A DNA stretch of 40,437 nucleotides from contig NZ_DS022276.1 of the NCBI RefSeq assembly GCF_000153725.1, forward strand, positions 1,006,686-1,047,122, in the 5' to 3' direction. Shown in pieces: positions 24,525 to 33,036 of this stretch (position 1 is the first letter of the stretch; each line of letters starts with the position of its first letter). The DNA is from Salipiger bermudensis HTCC2601. GTDB lineage: Bacteria > Pseudomonadota > Alphaproteobacteria > Rhodobacterales > Rhodobacteraceae. Below the pieces are notes generated by a model. It saw only the letters and a list, made by a program, of their open reading frames with translations. It had not been told where the DNA came from and did not search any database. The position numbers and the translations under genes are program-made.

Positions 24525-24827
24525 TCAGCGCGCCTTGCGGGCGATCTCGATCTTCGCCTCGAGCAGCGACATGTCCTGCATCATCCGCCGCCGCTCGCTG
24601 CGGTCGGCGGTGTCGCGCAACGCCTCGCGAAGCCTTGACAGCTCGCGCGAGAGCGAGACGAACTCGGGCACCGCGCCGTTGTCCTTCAGGATACGGGTCA
24701 TCACCGCCGCCTCGGGATCGTCGCAGGCAGGCAGAGGCCTGCCGGCACCGGGCAGGTTGTCGAAGGCGCCCTCCCCTTCGGCCTTTGCGATGCGGGCGTT
24801 GATCAGGTCGATCAGCGGATGATCCAT
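24525..24827 (-). CDS. DUF1992 (DnaJC28-like) domain protein
   Basis: A 100-aa protein made almost entirely of the DUF1992 domain found in DnaJC28-type proteins: HPLIDLINARIAKAEGEGAFDNLPGAGRPL at the start is diagnostic, and the rest is charged helix. There is no J domain and no membrane segment. Role unknown in bacteria. It lies 88 nt downstream of marR on the same strand and 62 nt before the methyltransferase gene. Confidence 0.88.
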   Translation of the reverse strand: MDHPLIDLINARIAKAEGEGAFDNLPGAGRPLPACDDPEAAVMTRILKDNGAVPEFVSLSRELSRLREALRDTADRSERRRMMQDMSLLEAKIEIARKAR

Positions 24828-24915
24828 CGGCGTCTCCTGAACCGGCGCATGGGCCGGGTGGCATGGACCGCAAGGATGCCGCAGTTCGGGCCCCGCTTCC
24901 AGCCCGTCTCGGGGC

Positions 24916-25347
24916 TTACTTGCGCAGCGCGTCGACGGCCCGGGTCATCAGGTCGAGGAAGGCTGTGCGCTCCTCGTCGCTCATCTCGGCGGTGGCGCGG
25001 GCGTTGACCGCCTGCGCCTCGGCCTGGGCCGGCCCCTGCAGATCGCGGGCGCGCTCGGTCAGATGGATGGTGCGGGCGCGGGCGTCGCCCGCGTGGGCGC
25101 GGCGCTCGATCAGCCCGTCGCGCTCCATGCGCTTGAGCGTGTTGGCCATGGTCGCCTGTTCGACATCCAGCCGCTGCACCAAGTCGCGCTGGGTCAGCCC
25201 ATCCTCGCGCCAGAGCTCGAGCAGGCACTGGAACTGCGCCGGCGCCAGCCCCATGGGGTTGATGCGCTCGGCCAGCGCCTGGGCAAAGAGCCGGGCCTGG
25301 TGATTGGCGAGGTAGCCGGCGGAGCGCGACTTGTCGAAATCCTTCAT
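24916..25347 (-). CDS. MarR family transcriptional regulator
   Basis: A 143-aa winged-helix regulator: N-terminal dimerisation helix (ARLFAQALAERINPMGLAPAQF), HTH LTQRDLVQRLDVEQATMANTLKRMERDGLI (51-80), and wing RRAHAGDARARTIHLTE. MarR proteins typically repress their own or a neighbouring gene and are released by small aromatic or oxidising compounds. The downstream neighbours on the same strand are DUF1992 and the methyltransferase. No clear operator dyad is seen upstream. Confidence 0.92.
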   Translation of the reverse strand: MKDFDKSRSAGYLANHQARLFAQALAERINPMGLAPAQFQCLLELWREDGLTQRDLVQRLDVEQATMANTLKRMERDGLIERRAHAGDARARTIHLTERARDLQGPAQAEAQAVNARATAEMSDEERTAFLDLMTRAVDALRK

Positions 25348-25420
25348 GCGCCCTGCCTTAACAGCGCCGTGATCGCATGGCTATCGGCGGATCCGCGAGA
25401 CGTCGCGGCACGGGTGCGCC

Positions 25421-25545
25421 ACGATGGGGGCGCTGCCCCCGTCCGCGCGAGGCGCGGCCTCCCCCGGGATATTTCAGGCCAGAAGAACCTCAGGGGCGCT
25501 GCGCTCCTGGCTTCTCTTCGTCAAAAATACTCCCGCCGGAGGCAG
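25421..25545. repeat. Dispersed intergenic hairpin repeat, copy with two arms
   Basis: This fills most of a 320-nt gap (25348-25667) that holds no gene. It starts with GGGGGCGCTGCCCCC (25426-25440), then CCTCCCCCGGGATATTTC and a shared segment GGCGCTGCGCTCCTGGCTTC leading to TCGTCAAAAATACTCCCGCC and GGAGGC. The right half (about 25508-25544) is nearly identical to 8202-8238. It lies just 3' of the 5'-nucleotidase gene. Confidence 0.8.
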
Positions 25546-25667
25546 TCCGGCCCCTGCGGCCAGGCCCGGTTTGCGGAACGTCTTTCGGCGAAAGGCCCCC
25601 TGCACGCATGCAAGGGGCGCGCGGTGGTCAAGCCGCGCGCCCGGTCAACAAGCTCCGTTCGGGAGAC

Positions 25668-27227
25668 TTATTCCATCACGGTGATTCGACCGTCGGTATA
25701 GGGCGCGTAGGGCGCGTTGGCGGCGAGGTACTCCGCCGTCACATCCGCAAGGTCGGGGCCGAAGTCATAGGCGTTCTCGGCATCGACGAACATCTTGTAG
25801 CCATCGCCCCCGTTGCGCACGTAGTTGTTCGACACCGCGCCGTAGGTGGCTTCGGGGTCGACCGGCTCGCCGCCGACCATGACCTCCGAGATTCGGCTGC
25901 CCGGCTCGGCGGAGGGATCGACGCTGAACGACATGCCCGCCACCTGCGGGAAGCGGCCTGCGCCTTCCTCCATCTGGCTGACGCCGTTCTCAAGCGCCTC
26001 CACCAGCGTCGCGCCGGTGATCTGGAAGGTCGAGAGGGTGTTCTGGAACGGCAGCACCGTCAGCACCTCGCCCATGGTGACCTCGCCCGCGTCGATCGAG
26101 GCGCGCAGGCCGCCGCTGTTGGCGATGGCAATCTGGATGCCCTGATCCTGGACACGGTCGAGCATGGCATCGGCCACGAGGTTGCCCATCGAACATTCCA
26201 TTGCCCGACAGACATCGCGGGCTCCGACGATCTCCTCGGCGGTCTCGGCGACGATTTCGTTGCGGATCTCGTCGAGCGGAGCCGCGGCCTCGGCGATGCG
26301 CGACTTGGTGGTCTCGTCCTCGGTGACGCTGGCATCCATGACCAGCGGTGCCCCGGAGGCTTCGGTGACAGTACCGTCATCGTCGAAGGTTACGCTGAGC
26401 TCGCCCAGGAACTTGCCATAGGCGTAGGCCGAGACGATCGCGGTGTCGCCCACCATGGTGGGATAGGGGCCCTCGGCCCCGTCCATCTCGCCCAGCAGGG
26501 TGTTGGAGTGGCCGCCGACGATCACGTCCACGCCGGTGGTGTTCTCGGCGACCGCGAGATCGACCTTGTAGCCCGAGTGCGACAGCACGATGATCTTGTT
26601 CACGCCCTCTTCGGTCAGCTTGTCGACCTCGCCCTGCACCGCGTCGGCGGGGGGCGTGAAGATGACGTTCGGCCCCGGCGAGGCAAGCTCGTCGGTGTCC
26701 TGCGGGGTCAGGCCGATGAGGCCGATCTTCTCGCCGTTCTTCTCGATGATGGTCGACTTCATGATCGCATCGGCCAGCAGCGGCTCGCCCGAGACATCGG
26801 CATTCGACATCAGCACCGGGAACTCGACCGAATCGACGAAGCCGCGCAGCACCTCGGGGCCGTCGTCGAACTCGTGGTTGCCCACGGTCATCGCGTCGTA
26901 GCCCATCTTGTTCATCATTTCGGCGGCGAGCTTGCCCTTGTAATAGGTGTAGAACAGCGTGCCCTGAAACTGGTCGCCGCCATCCACCAGCAGGTAGTTG
27001 TCGAGCCGGCCCTTGGCCTCTTCGAGCGCGGTCACGAGGCGGGCGGAGCCGCCGAAGCACTCGCCCGCGGCGTTGTCCTCTTCACCACAGGTCGAGTCGT
27101 ACTTGCTGATCGGCTCGAAGCGGGAATGGAAATCGTTGGTGTGAAGAATGGTCAGCGAATACTCGGCGCTCGCAGCGCCGGCGGTAAGCGCAAGCGCGGC
27201 GGCACTGGTCAGCAGACGGAAATTCAT
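25668..27227 (-). CDS. Periplasmic 5'-nucleotidase/metallophosphoesterase (UshA-like)
   Basis: A 519-aa secreted two-domain enzyme. A signal peptide at residues 1-21 ends AASA-EYS. The metallophosphatase domain shows the metal-binding motifs ILHTNDFHSRFEP (D32, H34), VDGGDQFQGT (D82, D85), VGNHEFDDG (N117, H118), LSHSGYKVD and GGHSNT. The C-terminal 5'-nucleotidase domain contains NSGGLRASIDAGEVT and NNYVRNGGDGY. It would release phosphate and nucleosides from nucleotides or related esters in the periplasm. The ATG at 27227 has AGAGAGG about 9 nt upstream; an in-frame ATG exists at 27305. A perfect Pho half-site lies in the leader. Single gene. Confidence 0.93.
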   Translation of the reverse strand: MNFRLLTSAAALALTAGAASAEYSLTILHTNDFHSRFEPISKYDSTCGEEDNAAGECFGGSARLVTALEEAKGRLDNYLLVDGGDQFQGTLFYTYYKGKLAAEMMNKMGYDAMTVGNHEFDDGPEVLRGFVDSVEFPVLMSNADVSGEPLLADAIMKSTIIEKNGEKIGLIGLTPQDTDELASPGPNVIFTPPADAVQGEVDKLTEEGVNKIIVLSHSGYKVDLAVAENTTGVDVIVGGHSNTLLGEMDGAEGPYPTMVGDTAIVSAYAYGKFLGELSVTFDDDGTVTEASGAPLVMDASVTEDETTKSRIAEAAAPLDEIRNEIVAETAEEIVGARDVCRAMECSMGNLVADAMLDRVQDQGIQIAIANSGGLRASIDAGEVTMGEVLTVLPFQNTLSTFQITGATLVEALENGVSQMEEGAGRFPQVAGMSFSVDPSAEPGSRISEVMVGGEPVDPEATYGAVSNNYVRNGGDGYKMFVDAENAYDFGPDLADVTAEYLAANAPYAPYTDGRITVME

Positions 27228-27246
27228 CGGGGAAACCTCTCTGTGG

Positions 27247-27261
27247 GCGTTATTATGACAG
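27247..27261 (-). promoter_or_regulatory. Pho-box half-site and possible -10 before the 5'-nucleotidase
   Basis: On the minus strand, CTGTCAT (complement of 27255-27261) matches one half of the Pho box and runs into CATAAT, a fair -10 box. The neighbouring half-sites at 4-nt spacing on either side are poor (3 of 7 at best), so PhoB control is only a suggestion. Confidence 0.25.
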
Positions 27262-27370
27262 GATTGTTGCAACGCTTCCGCGAGTGAGTCAAAGCACGGC
27301 TTCACCTTACGTAGCGCCCGCCCGTCGCAGCAGGGCGGCAGCGCCTATTCGGGGCGCTTCGTTTCGCGCG

Positions 27371-27943
27371 CTATGGGACGGTCCAGCCCCGCACCAGCGT
27401 ACGGGCCATGCCCGCGGTATCGGCGTCGAGCCGGTCGACCAGGAGGTGCAGCCACGCCATCGCCATCACCGCCCGTGCCATGTCCCGCGCGGGGACCTCT
27501 CCGGAAAGCTCCCCGCGCGCCTGCGCCCGCTCGAACAGCACCGAGAGGCTCTCGAGCCGCCCGAGCCGGTAGGCCTCCAGCGCCTCGAGGACATCCGGGT
27601 CCGCCTGCGATGCCGCGATGATGTGGCGGAAGATGCGGCCCTCGGGACGCCCCCAATGCGCGAAGAGCGTGTCGAGCACCCCCTTCACGTCGCCCTCGAG
27701 CGTGCCGGTATCGGGATAACCCGCGATGCGCTTCTGGCGCTGGTAGACCGCCATCAGCAGCGCGCCGCGGGTCGGCCACCAGCGGTAGAGAGTCGCCTTG
27801 CCGGCGCGGGCGCGCCTGGCCACGGCCTCCATGCTGAGCCCGGAAATGCCCTTCTCCTCGACCAGCGCCTCGGCGGCGTCGAGCACCGCGGCCTCGGTCT
27901 CGGGATTGCGGCGGGCGCCGATGGAGGCTCGTTTTTCGGTCAT
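27371..27943 (-). CDS. TetR family transcriptional regulator
   Basis: A 190-aa regulator. The N-terminal HTH spans about residues 12-58 (AAVLDAAEALVEEKGISG, then AVARRARAGKATLYRWWPTR), the classical TetR signature; the helical C-terminal part binds an unknown ligand. It is divergent from a gene for a 72-aa membrane protein across 112 nt, in which a promoter is directly followed by an inverted repeat. Its own leader has no good ribosome site. Confidence 0.93.
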   Translation of the reverse strand: MTEKRASIGARRNPETEAAVLDAAEALVEEKGISGLSMEAVARRARAGKATLYRWWPTRGALLMAVYQRQKRIAGYPDTGTLEGDVKGVLDTLFAHWGRPEGRIFRHIIAASQADPDVLEALEAYRLGRLESLSVLFERAQARGELSGEVPARDMARAVMAMAWLHLLVDRLDADTAGMARTLVRGWTVP

Positions 27944-27980
27944 TGGCGATGGATCCGGTCTTTTTTTCCCGTCTTACGTC

Positions 27981-28023
27981 TTTACAAGCACCGAGGCCAG
28001 CCCCTATAGAAACGATACGTTCC
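27981..28023 (+). promoter_or_regulatory. Promoter and candidate TetR operator before the 72-aa membrane protein
   Basis: -35 TTTACA (27981-27986), an 18-nt spacer, -10 TATAGA (28005-28010), then immediately the dyad AACG-ATA-CGTT (28011-28021). The dyad covers the expected transcription start, an ideal place for repression by the divergent TetR-family protein. Confidence 0.5.
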
Positions 28024-28055
28024 GTTCAAATACCTGCGCTACCAAGGATCCGTAC

Positions 28056-28274
28056 ATGACCGTTGCCGCCCGTCCTCCCTCCCGCGCCCGGCTCGCGATC
28101 TTCGTCTTTCTCGGGGTCTACCCGCTGGTGACCGCGCTGATCTATGCCCTCGCCCCGCTCACCGTCGGCTGGGAGATCTGGCAGCGCAACCTCGTGATGG
28201 TGCCGATCATCGTCGTCACGATGATCTGGGTCATCATTCCCCGCATTCACCGCCATTGCGGCCGCTGGCTTTGA
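28056..28274 (+). CDS. Small membrane protein, 72 aa, divergent from TetR
   Basis: A 72-aa protein with two predicted membrane helices (about residues 13-35 and 44-62), a positively charged N-terminus (RPPSRAR) and a basic C-terminus (RIHRHCGRW). AAGGA lies about 8 nt before the ATG. I do not recognise a named family with certainty; it resembles short transport-associated or DUF-type inner-membrane proteins. Its promoter overlaps a candidate TetR operator, so it is probably the regulator's main target. Function unknown. Confidence 0.75.
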   Translation: MTVAARPPSRARLAIFVFLGVYPLVTALIYALAPLTVGWEIWQRNLVMVPIIVVTMIWVIIPRIHRHCGRWL

Positions 28275-28331
28275 CAGGCAACGACGCCGCCGGGGATTGA
28301 CCGGCGCGGCGTTCGCGGTCATCTGGGGACC

Positions 28332-28666
28332 ATGCTGATCTACAAAATCCTGAGGTCCGGGGAATGGGCCGCGCTGCAGGCAGAGGCCGAGACCACCGGT
28401 GCTCCGGTGGACGAGGCCGATGGCTATATCCATTTCTCGACCCTCGCGCAGGTGCGCGAAACCGCTGCCAAGCATTTTGCCGGCGGTGACGGGCTCTACA
28501 TCCTCGCCTTCGAGGCGGACGATCTCGGCGAGGCCCTCAAGTGGGAGCCGTCGCGCGGTGGTGCCTTGTTCCCGCATCTCTACGGCCCCCTGAAGCTCGC
28601 CGACGTGCGCTGGTCGCGTCCGCTGCCGCTCGGCCTCGGCGGTCATATCTTCCCGGATGACATGAC

Positions 28667-28670
<4 letters not shown>
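28332..28670 (+). CDS. DUF952 domain protein
   Basis: A 112-aa cytoplasmic protein consisting of a DUF952 domain: it begins [13 protein letters not shown], has [23 protein letters not shown] (26-48) and ends with [13 protein letters not shown]. The family fold resembles ADP-ribosyl transferase-like or glutathione-related small domains, but no activity is established that I can cite. GGGGA precedes the ATG. Its last codons overlap the pyrD start by 4 nt (ATGA), so the two are translated together. Confidence 0.88.
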
Positions 28671-29721
<1,051 letters not shown>

Positions 29722-29725
<4 letters not shown>

Positions 29726-30060
29726 TCCTCTGGCACAACCCGCGCTGCTCGAAATCGCGCGAGGCGCTCAAGCTTCTGGAGGCACAAGGCGTCCGACCCG
29801 AGATCCGCAAATATCTCGAGGACGCCCCCACCTACGAGGAGCTCAAGGCGGCCCGGACCGCCCTGAACCTGCCGGCGATCGAGATGATGCGCAGCAAGGA
29901 GCCCGCCTTCCGCGAGCTGGGCCTGAGCAAGGACGCCGACGACGACACCTTGCTGCGCGCCATGGCCGCCGAGCCCAGGCTCATCGAACGCCCGCTCGCC
30001 ATCGAGGGCCCCCGCGCCATCCTCGGCCGCCCTCCAGAAAAGGTGCTCGACCTTCTCTGA
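29722..30060 (+). CDS. ArsC/Spx-family reductase (arsenate reductase, glutaredoxin type)
   Basis: A 112-aa thioredoxin-fold protein of the ArsC family. It begins [15 protein letters not shown], with the active cysteine C9, and has a conserved [10 protein letters not shown] near residue 90 where the substrate-binding arginine lies. The short form and HNPRCSKSR motif match the E. coli YfgD group; real arsenate reduction is plausible but not certain, since no ars genes are nearby. The GTG at 29722 was chosen because it overlaps the pyrD stop (GTGA) and gives the usual N-terminus; a TTG two codons earlier is also in frame. Confidence 0.88.
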
Positions 30061-30078
30061 CCGCCAACCAGACGCCCC

Positions 30079-30147
30079 GTCTTCTTTGGTTCAAAAATAC
30101 CTCGGGGGTGAATTGGCCGCAGGACAAGAGGGGGCAGCGCCCCCTCT
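30079..30147. repeat. Dispersed intergenic hairpin repeat, inverted single-arm copy
   Basis: TTCTTTGGTTCAAAAATACC and TCGGGGGTGAATTGGCCG, followed by AAGAGGGGGCAGCGCCCCCT, are almost the exact reverse complement of 8119-8180. It lies between the convergent arsC-like and PaaK-like genes. Confidence 0.8.
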
Positions 30148-30264
30148 CTTCTTTCTTGATCGCGCGCCTCCGGCGCGACAGGGCGCAGCGCCCCCTTCCG
30201 CCCACGCCCCCAGGTGCCCCGCCGGGACGGCAGCACATGGCCCACGTCACTCACCCGGCAAAGT

Positions 30265-31485
30265 TCAGTCGTAGACCCGCGCGTCCTCGATCACCACGCC
30301 ATCGCGGGGCAGCCCGCCCGGCGGCACAAGTTCCACCGTGCCCTTGAGCTTCAGCACCTCCGCCACCGTGCCGGCATAGGCCGCGGGGTCGCCGGCACTG
30401 GTCTCGATGCGCACGGTCAGCACGTCCATCTCGCCCTCGCGGCTGGCCACCACCCGCGCCCGGTCGATCTCGTCGTGGCGTGCCACCAGAGCCGCCACCT
30501 GCTCGGGGCGCACGAACATGCCCTTGATCTTGGTGGTCTGGTCAGCGCGGCCCATCCAGCCCTTGATGCGCAGGTTGCTGCGCCCGCAGGGGCTCTCGCC
30601 CTCGAGCACCGCCGACAGGTCGCCGGTGGCGAAGCGGATCAGCGGGTAGTCGGGGTTGAGCGTGGTCACCACCACCTCGCCGACCTCGCCCGGAGCGACC
30701 GGATCGCCGGTGCCCGGGGTGACGATCTCGACGATCACCCGCTCGTCGCAGATCATCCCCTCCATCGCCTCGCTCTCGTAGGCCACCATGCCGAGATCGG
30801 CGGTGGCATAGCATTGCCGGCAGGCGATGCCGCGCTCGGCGTACCAGGCACGCAGCGATGGGAACAGCGCCCCGCCCGAGACCGCCGCCCGGGTGATGTT
30901 CAGCTCAAGACCCAGCGTGTCGGCCTTCTCGAGGATCAGCTTGAGGTAGTCCGGCGTGCCGGCATAGGCGGTGACGCCCAGATCATGCGCGGCGCGGGCC
31001 TGCAGCTCGGTCTGGCCGGTGCCGGCGGGCAGCACCGCCGCCCCCACTGCCCGGGCGCCGTTCTCGAAGATCATCCCGGCGGGTGTCAGGTGATAGCCGA
31101 AGCAATTCTGCACGATGTCGCCCTGCCCGATGCCGCAGGCATGCAGGAAGCGCCCGAGCCGCCACCAGTCCTGCTCGATGCCGCCCGGCTCATAGATCGG
31201 CCCCGGAGACTGGAAGACATGGGCAAAGCCATGCACCGGCCTCGCGGCGTAGCCGCCAAGCGGCGCCCCCGGCCCCTGCGCCGAGACCAGGTCCGACTTG
31301 CGCAGCACCGGCAGGCGCGCCAACGCCGCGCGGTCGGTCACCCTGGCGGGGTCGACCCCGGCCAGCGCCTCGGCATAGCCCGGCAGGCCCTTGGCGCGGG
31401 CAATCTGCTCCGGCAGGGCCTCGGCCAGTGCCGCGGCGCGCGCCTCGGCGCTGCGCGTTTCGAGTTCGTCGTAGTAGCTGCTCAT
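30265..31485 (-). CDS. PaaK-like phenylacetate--CoA ligase family protein
   Basis: A 406-aa member of the PaaK branch of adenylate-forming ligases, which activate phenylacetate or other aryl acids with ATP and CoA. It begins with the helical PaaK N-terminus, has NCFGYHLTPAGMIFENGA mid-protein, GGALFPSLRAWYAERG, CYATADLGMVAYES (the A5-like region), LIRFATGDLSAV and GRADQTTKIKGMFVRPEQ (hinge region). It lacks a canonical serine/glycine-rich P-loop in the usual place (FQSPGPIYEPGG appears instead), as seen in several PaaK relatives of transporter clusters. GGGAGG lies 5 nt before the ATG. It is the last gene of the liv cluster, 13 nt after thpR. Confidence 0.9.
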   Translation of the reverse strand: MSSYYDELETRSAEARAAALAEALPEQIARAKGLPGYAEALAGVDPARVTDRAALARLPVLRKSDLVSAQGPGAPLGGYAARPVHGFAHVFQSPGPIYEPGGIEQDWWRLGRFLHACGIGQGDIVQNCFGYHLTPAGMIFENGARAVGAAVLPAGTGQTELQARAAHDLGVTAYAGTPDYLKLILEKADTLGLELNITRAAVSGGALFPSLRAWYAERGIACRQCYATADLGMVAYESEAMEGMICDERVIVEIVTPGTGDPVAPGEVGEVVVTTLNPDYPLIRFATGDLSAVLEGESPCGRSNLRIKGWMGRADQTTKIKGMFVRPEQVAALVARHDEIDRARVVASREGEMDVLTVRIETSAGDPAAYAGTVAEVLKLKGTVELVPPGGLPRDGVVIEDARVYD

Positions 31486-31498
31486 CCGAGCCTCCCTC

Positions 31499-32059
31499 TC
31501 ATCCCGTCCCGGATCCTGTCGCCAGCGGATACTCCGCCAGCGTGTCGTAAACCGCCCCCTCGGGCGTCAGTGTCGAGCCCACCAGCCGCATCTCCGCGAC
31601 CGGTTCGGGTGCCGTGCTCAGCCCCTCGAGCGGCGCCAGCGCGGCGTCGAGCCGCGGCCGGTCGGCGTCGCGCAGCCCGGCGCCGAAGCGCAGGAGCGTC
31701 ACGTGCGGGCGAAAGCGCTCCCGCGGAAGCGCCATCCCCGCTGCCGTGGCCGCCCGCACCGCCTCGCGCTGCAGCGCGACAAGCGCGGGCACCTTCGTCA
31801 CCTCGGCGGCCAGCAGCTTGACCCGCCGCCCGCCGAAAGTTGCCAGCCCCGAGAGCGCCAGCGTCACCGCCGGCAGCGCCCGCTGCCCGAGCACCAGATG
31901 CAACTCGCGCAGCTCGGCCTCTGGCCGGTCCCCGAGGAAGGCCAGCGTCAGGTGCAGGTTGTCCTCCGGCACCGCGCGGCCGACCGGCACCGCCTCCTGC
32001 ACCGCGATCAGCGGCGGCAGGAGAGGCTCCGGGATCGGCAGGGCAAGAAAGCACCGCAT
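31499..32059 (-). CDS. thpR: RNA 2',3'-cyclic phosphodiesterase
   Basis: A 186-aa 2H phosphoesterase. The two HxTx motifs are present: HLTLAFLGDRP (35-45) and HVTLLRFGAG (about 119-128). Family members open 2',3'-cyclic phosphates on RNA ends and can ligate tRNA halves via 2'-5' bonds in vitro. GAGGGAGG precedes the ATG. It sits inside a transporter cluster, 41 nt after livF and 13 nt before the PaaK-like gene, an unexpected place for an RNA enzyme. Confidence 0.92.
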   Translation of the reverse strand: MRCFLALPIPEPLLPPLIAVQEAVPVGRAVPEDNLHLTLAFLGDRPEAELRELHLVLGQRALPAVTLALSGLATFGGRRVKLLAAEVTKVPALVALQREAVRAATAAGMALPRERFRPHVTLLRFGAGLRDADRPRLDAALAPLEGLSTAPEPVAEMRLVGSTLTPEGAVYDTLAEYPLATGSGTG

Positions 32060-32100
32060 CTCCCTCCCTCTTGAGATGTCTCAGCCGCGCCGGTCGCGGA

Positions 32101-32925
32101 TCACGCCAGCCACCGCTTGCGGCGGCGATAGGAGCGCACGTCGCGGAACGACTTGCGGCCCTCGTCCGAGACGCCGAGATAGAATTCCTTCACGTCCGGG
32201 TTTTCGCGCAGGTCGGCGGCGGGACCATCCATCACCACGCGCCCGTTCTCGAGAATGTAGCCGTAATGGGCGAAGCGCAGCGCCACGTTGGTGTTCTGCT
32301 CGGCCAGCAGGAACGACACGCCCTCGCCCTCGTTGACCGCCTTCACGATGCCGAAGATCTGCTCCACCAGCTGCGGCGCGAGGCCCATCGAGGGCTCGTC
32401 GAGCAGGATGGTCTCGGGGCGCGACATCAGCGCCCGCCCGATGGCGCACATCTGCTGCTCGCCGCCCGAGGTGTAGCCCGCCTGCGACTTGCGGCGTTCC
32501 TTGAGGCGCGGGAAGTAGTCGTACACCATCTGCAGGTCGGCCTCGACCGCGCCCTTGCCGTCCTTGCGGGTGAAGGCCCCGGTCATCAGGTTTTCCTCGA
32601 CGGTGAGGTGCTCGAAGCAGTGCCGGCCCTCCATCACCTGGATGACGCCTTTCTTCACCAGCGCCGCCGGGTCGAGATCCTGCACCCGCTCGCCGCGATA
32701 GCTGATCGTGCCCTTGGTGACCTCGCCGCGCTCGGAATGCAGCAGGTTCGAGATCGCCTTGAGCGTCGTGGTCTTGCCCGCCCCGTTGCCACCGAGCAGC
32801 GCGGTGATGCCGCCCTTGGGCACCGAGAGCGACACCCCCTTCAGCACGAGGATCACGTGGTTGTAGATCACCTCGATGTTGTTGACCTCGAGCAGGGTCT
32901 CGCGCGTCTGACCGGCGTCCAGCAT
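32101..32925 (-). CDS. livF: HAAT-type ABC transporter ATP-binding protein LivF
   Basis: A 274-aa ATPase of the branched-chain amino-acid/hydrophobic amino-acid transporter type. Walker A GGNGAGKTT at 45-53, signature TSGGEQQM at 152-159, Walker B ILLDEP at 173-178, and the H-loop region is altered to LLAEQNTNVAL as usual for LivF. The C-terminal 20 residues (GRKSFRDVRSYRRRKRWLA) are strongly basic. It pairs with LivG to drive LivH/LivM. It follows the substrate-binding protein after 108 nt holding an imperfect direct repeat. Confidence 0.93.
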   Translation of the reverse strand: MLDAGQTRETLLEVNNIEVIYNHVILVLKGVSLSVPKGGITALLGGNGAGKTTTLKAISNLLHSERGEVTKGTISYRGERVQDLDPAALVKKGVIQVMEGRHCFEHLTVEENLMTGAFTRKDGKGAVEADLQMVYDYFPRLKERRKSQAGYTSGGEQQMCAIGRALMSRPETILLDEPSMGLAPQLVEQIFGIVKAVNEGEGVSFLLAEQNTNVALRFAHYGYILENGRVVMDGPAADLRENPDVKEFYLGVSDEGRKSFRDVRSYRRRKRWLA

Positions 32926-32937
32926 GTCATGTCTCTC

Positions 32938-33036
32938 CAGTGTCGGTGTGTCAGGCGGCGAACGGGCCGCCGCCGGACGGATCAGTGTCGGTATGTCCGG
33001 CGACGATCGAGGCCATCGCCGGACGGGTGCGGATCA
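32938..33036. repeat. Imperfect direct repeat between the binding protein gene and livF
   Basis: Two units start CAGTGTCGGTGTGTC (32938) and CAGTGTCGGTATGTC (32983) and each continues with GGCG, a CGCCGGACGG block and GGATCA. The second ends on the stop codon of the substrate-binding protein gene. The first unit also contains the hairpin GGCGGC/GCCGCC (32954-32971), which could adjust mRNA levels between the highly used binding protein and the ATPase. Confidence 0.55.

Noticed and set aside
28283-28317. Terminator between the 72-aa gene and DUF952
   Set aside because: The GC-rich stem is imperfect and has no T-tract, so I could not support it as a terminator.
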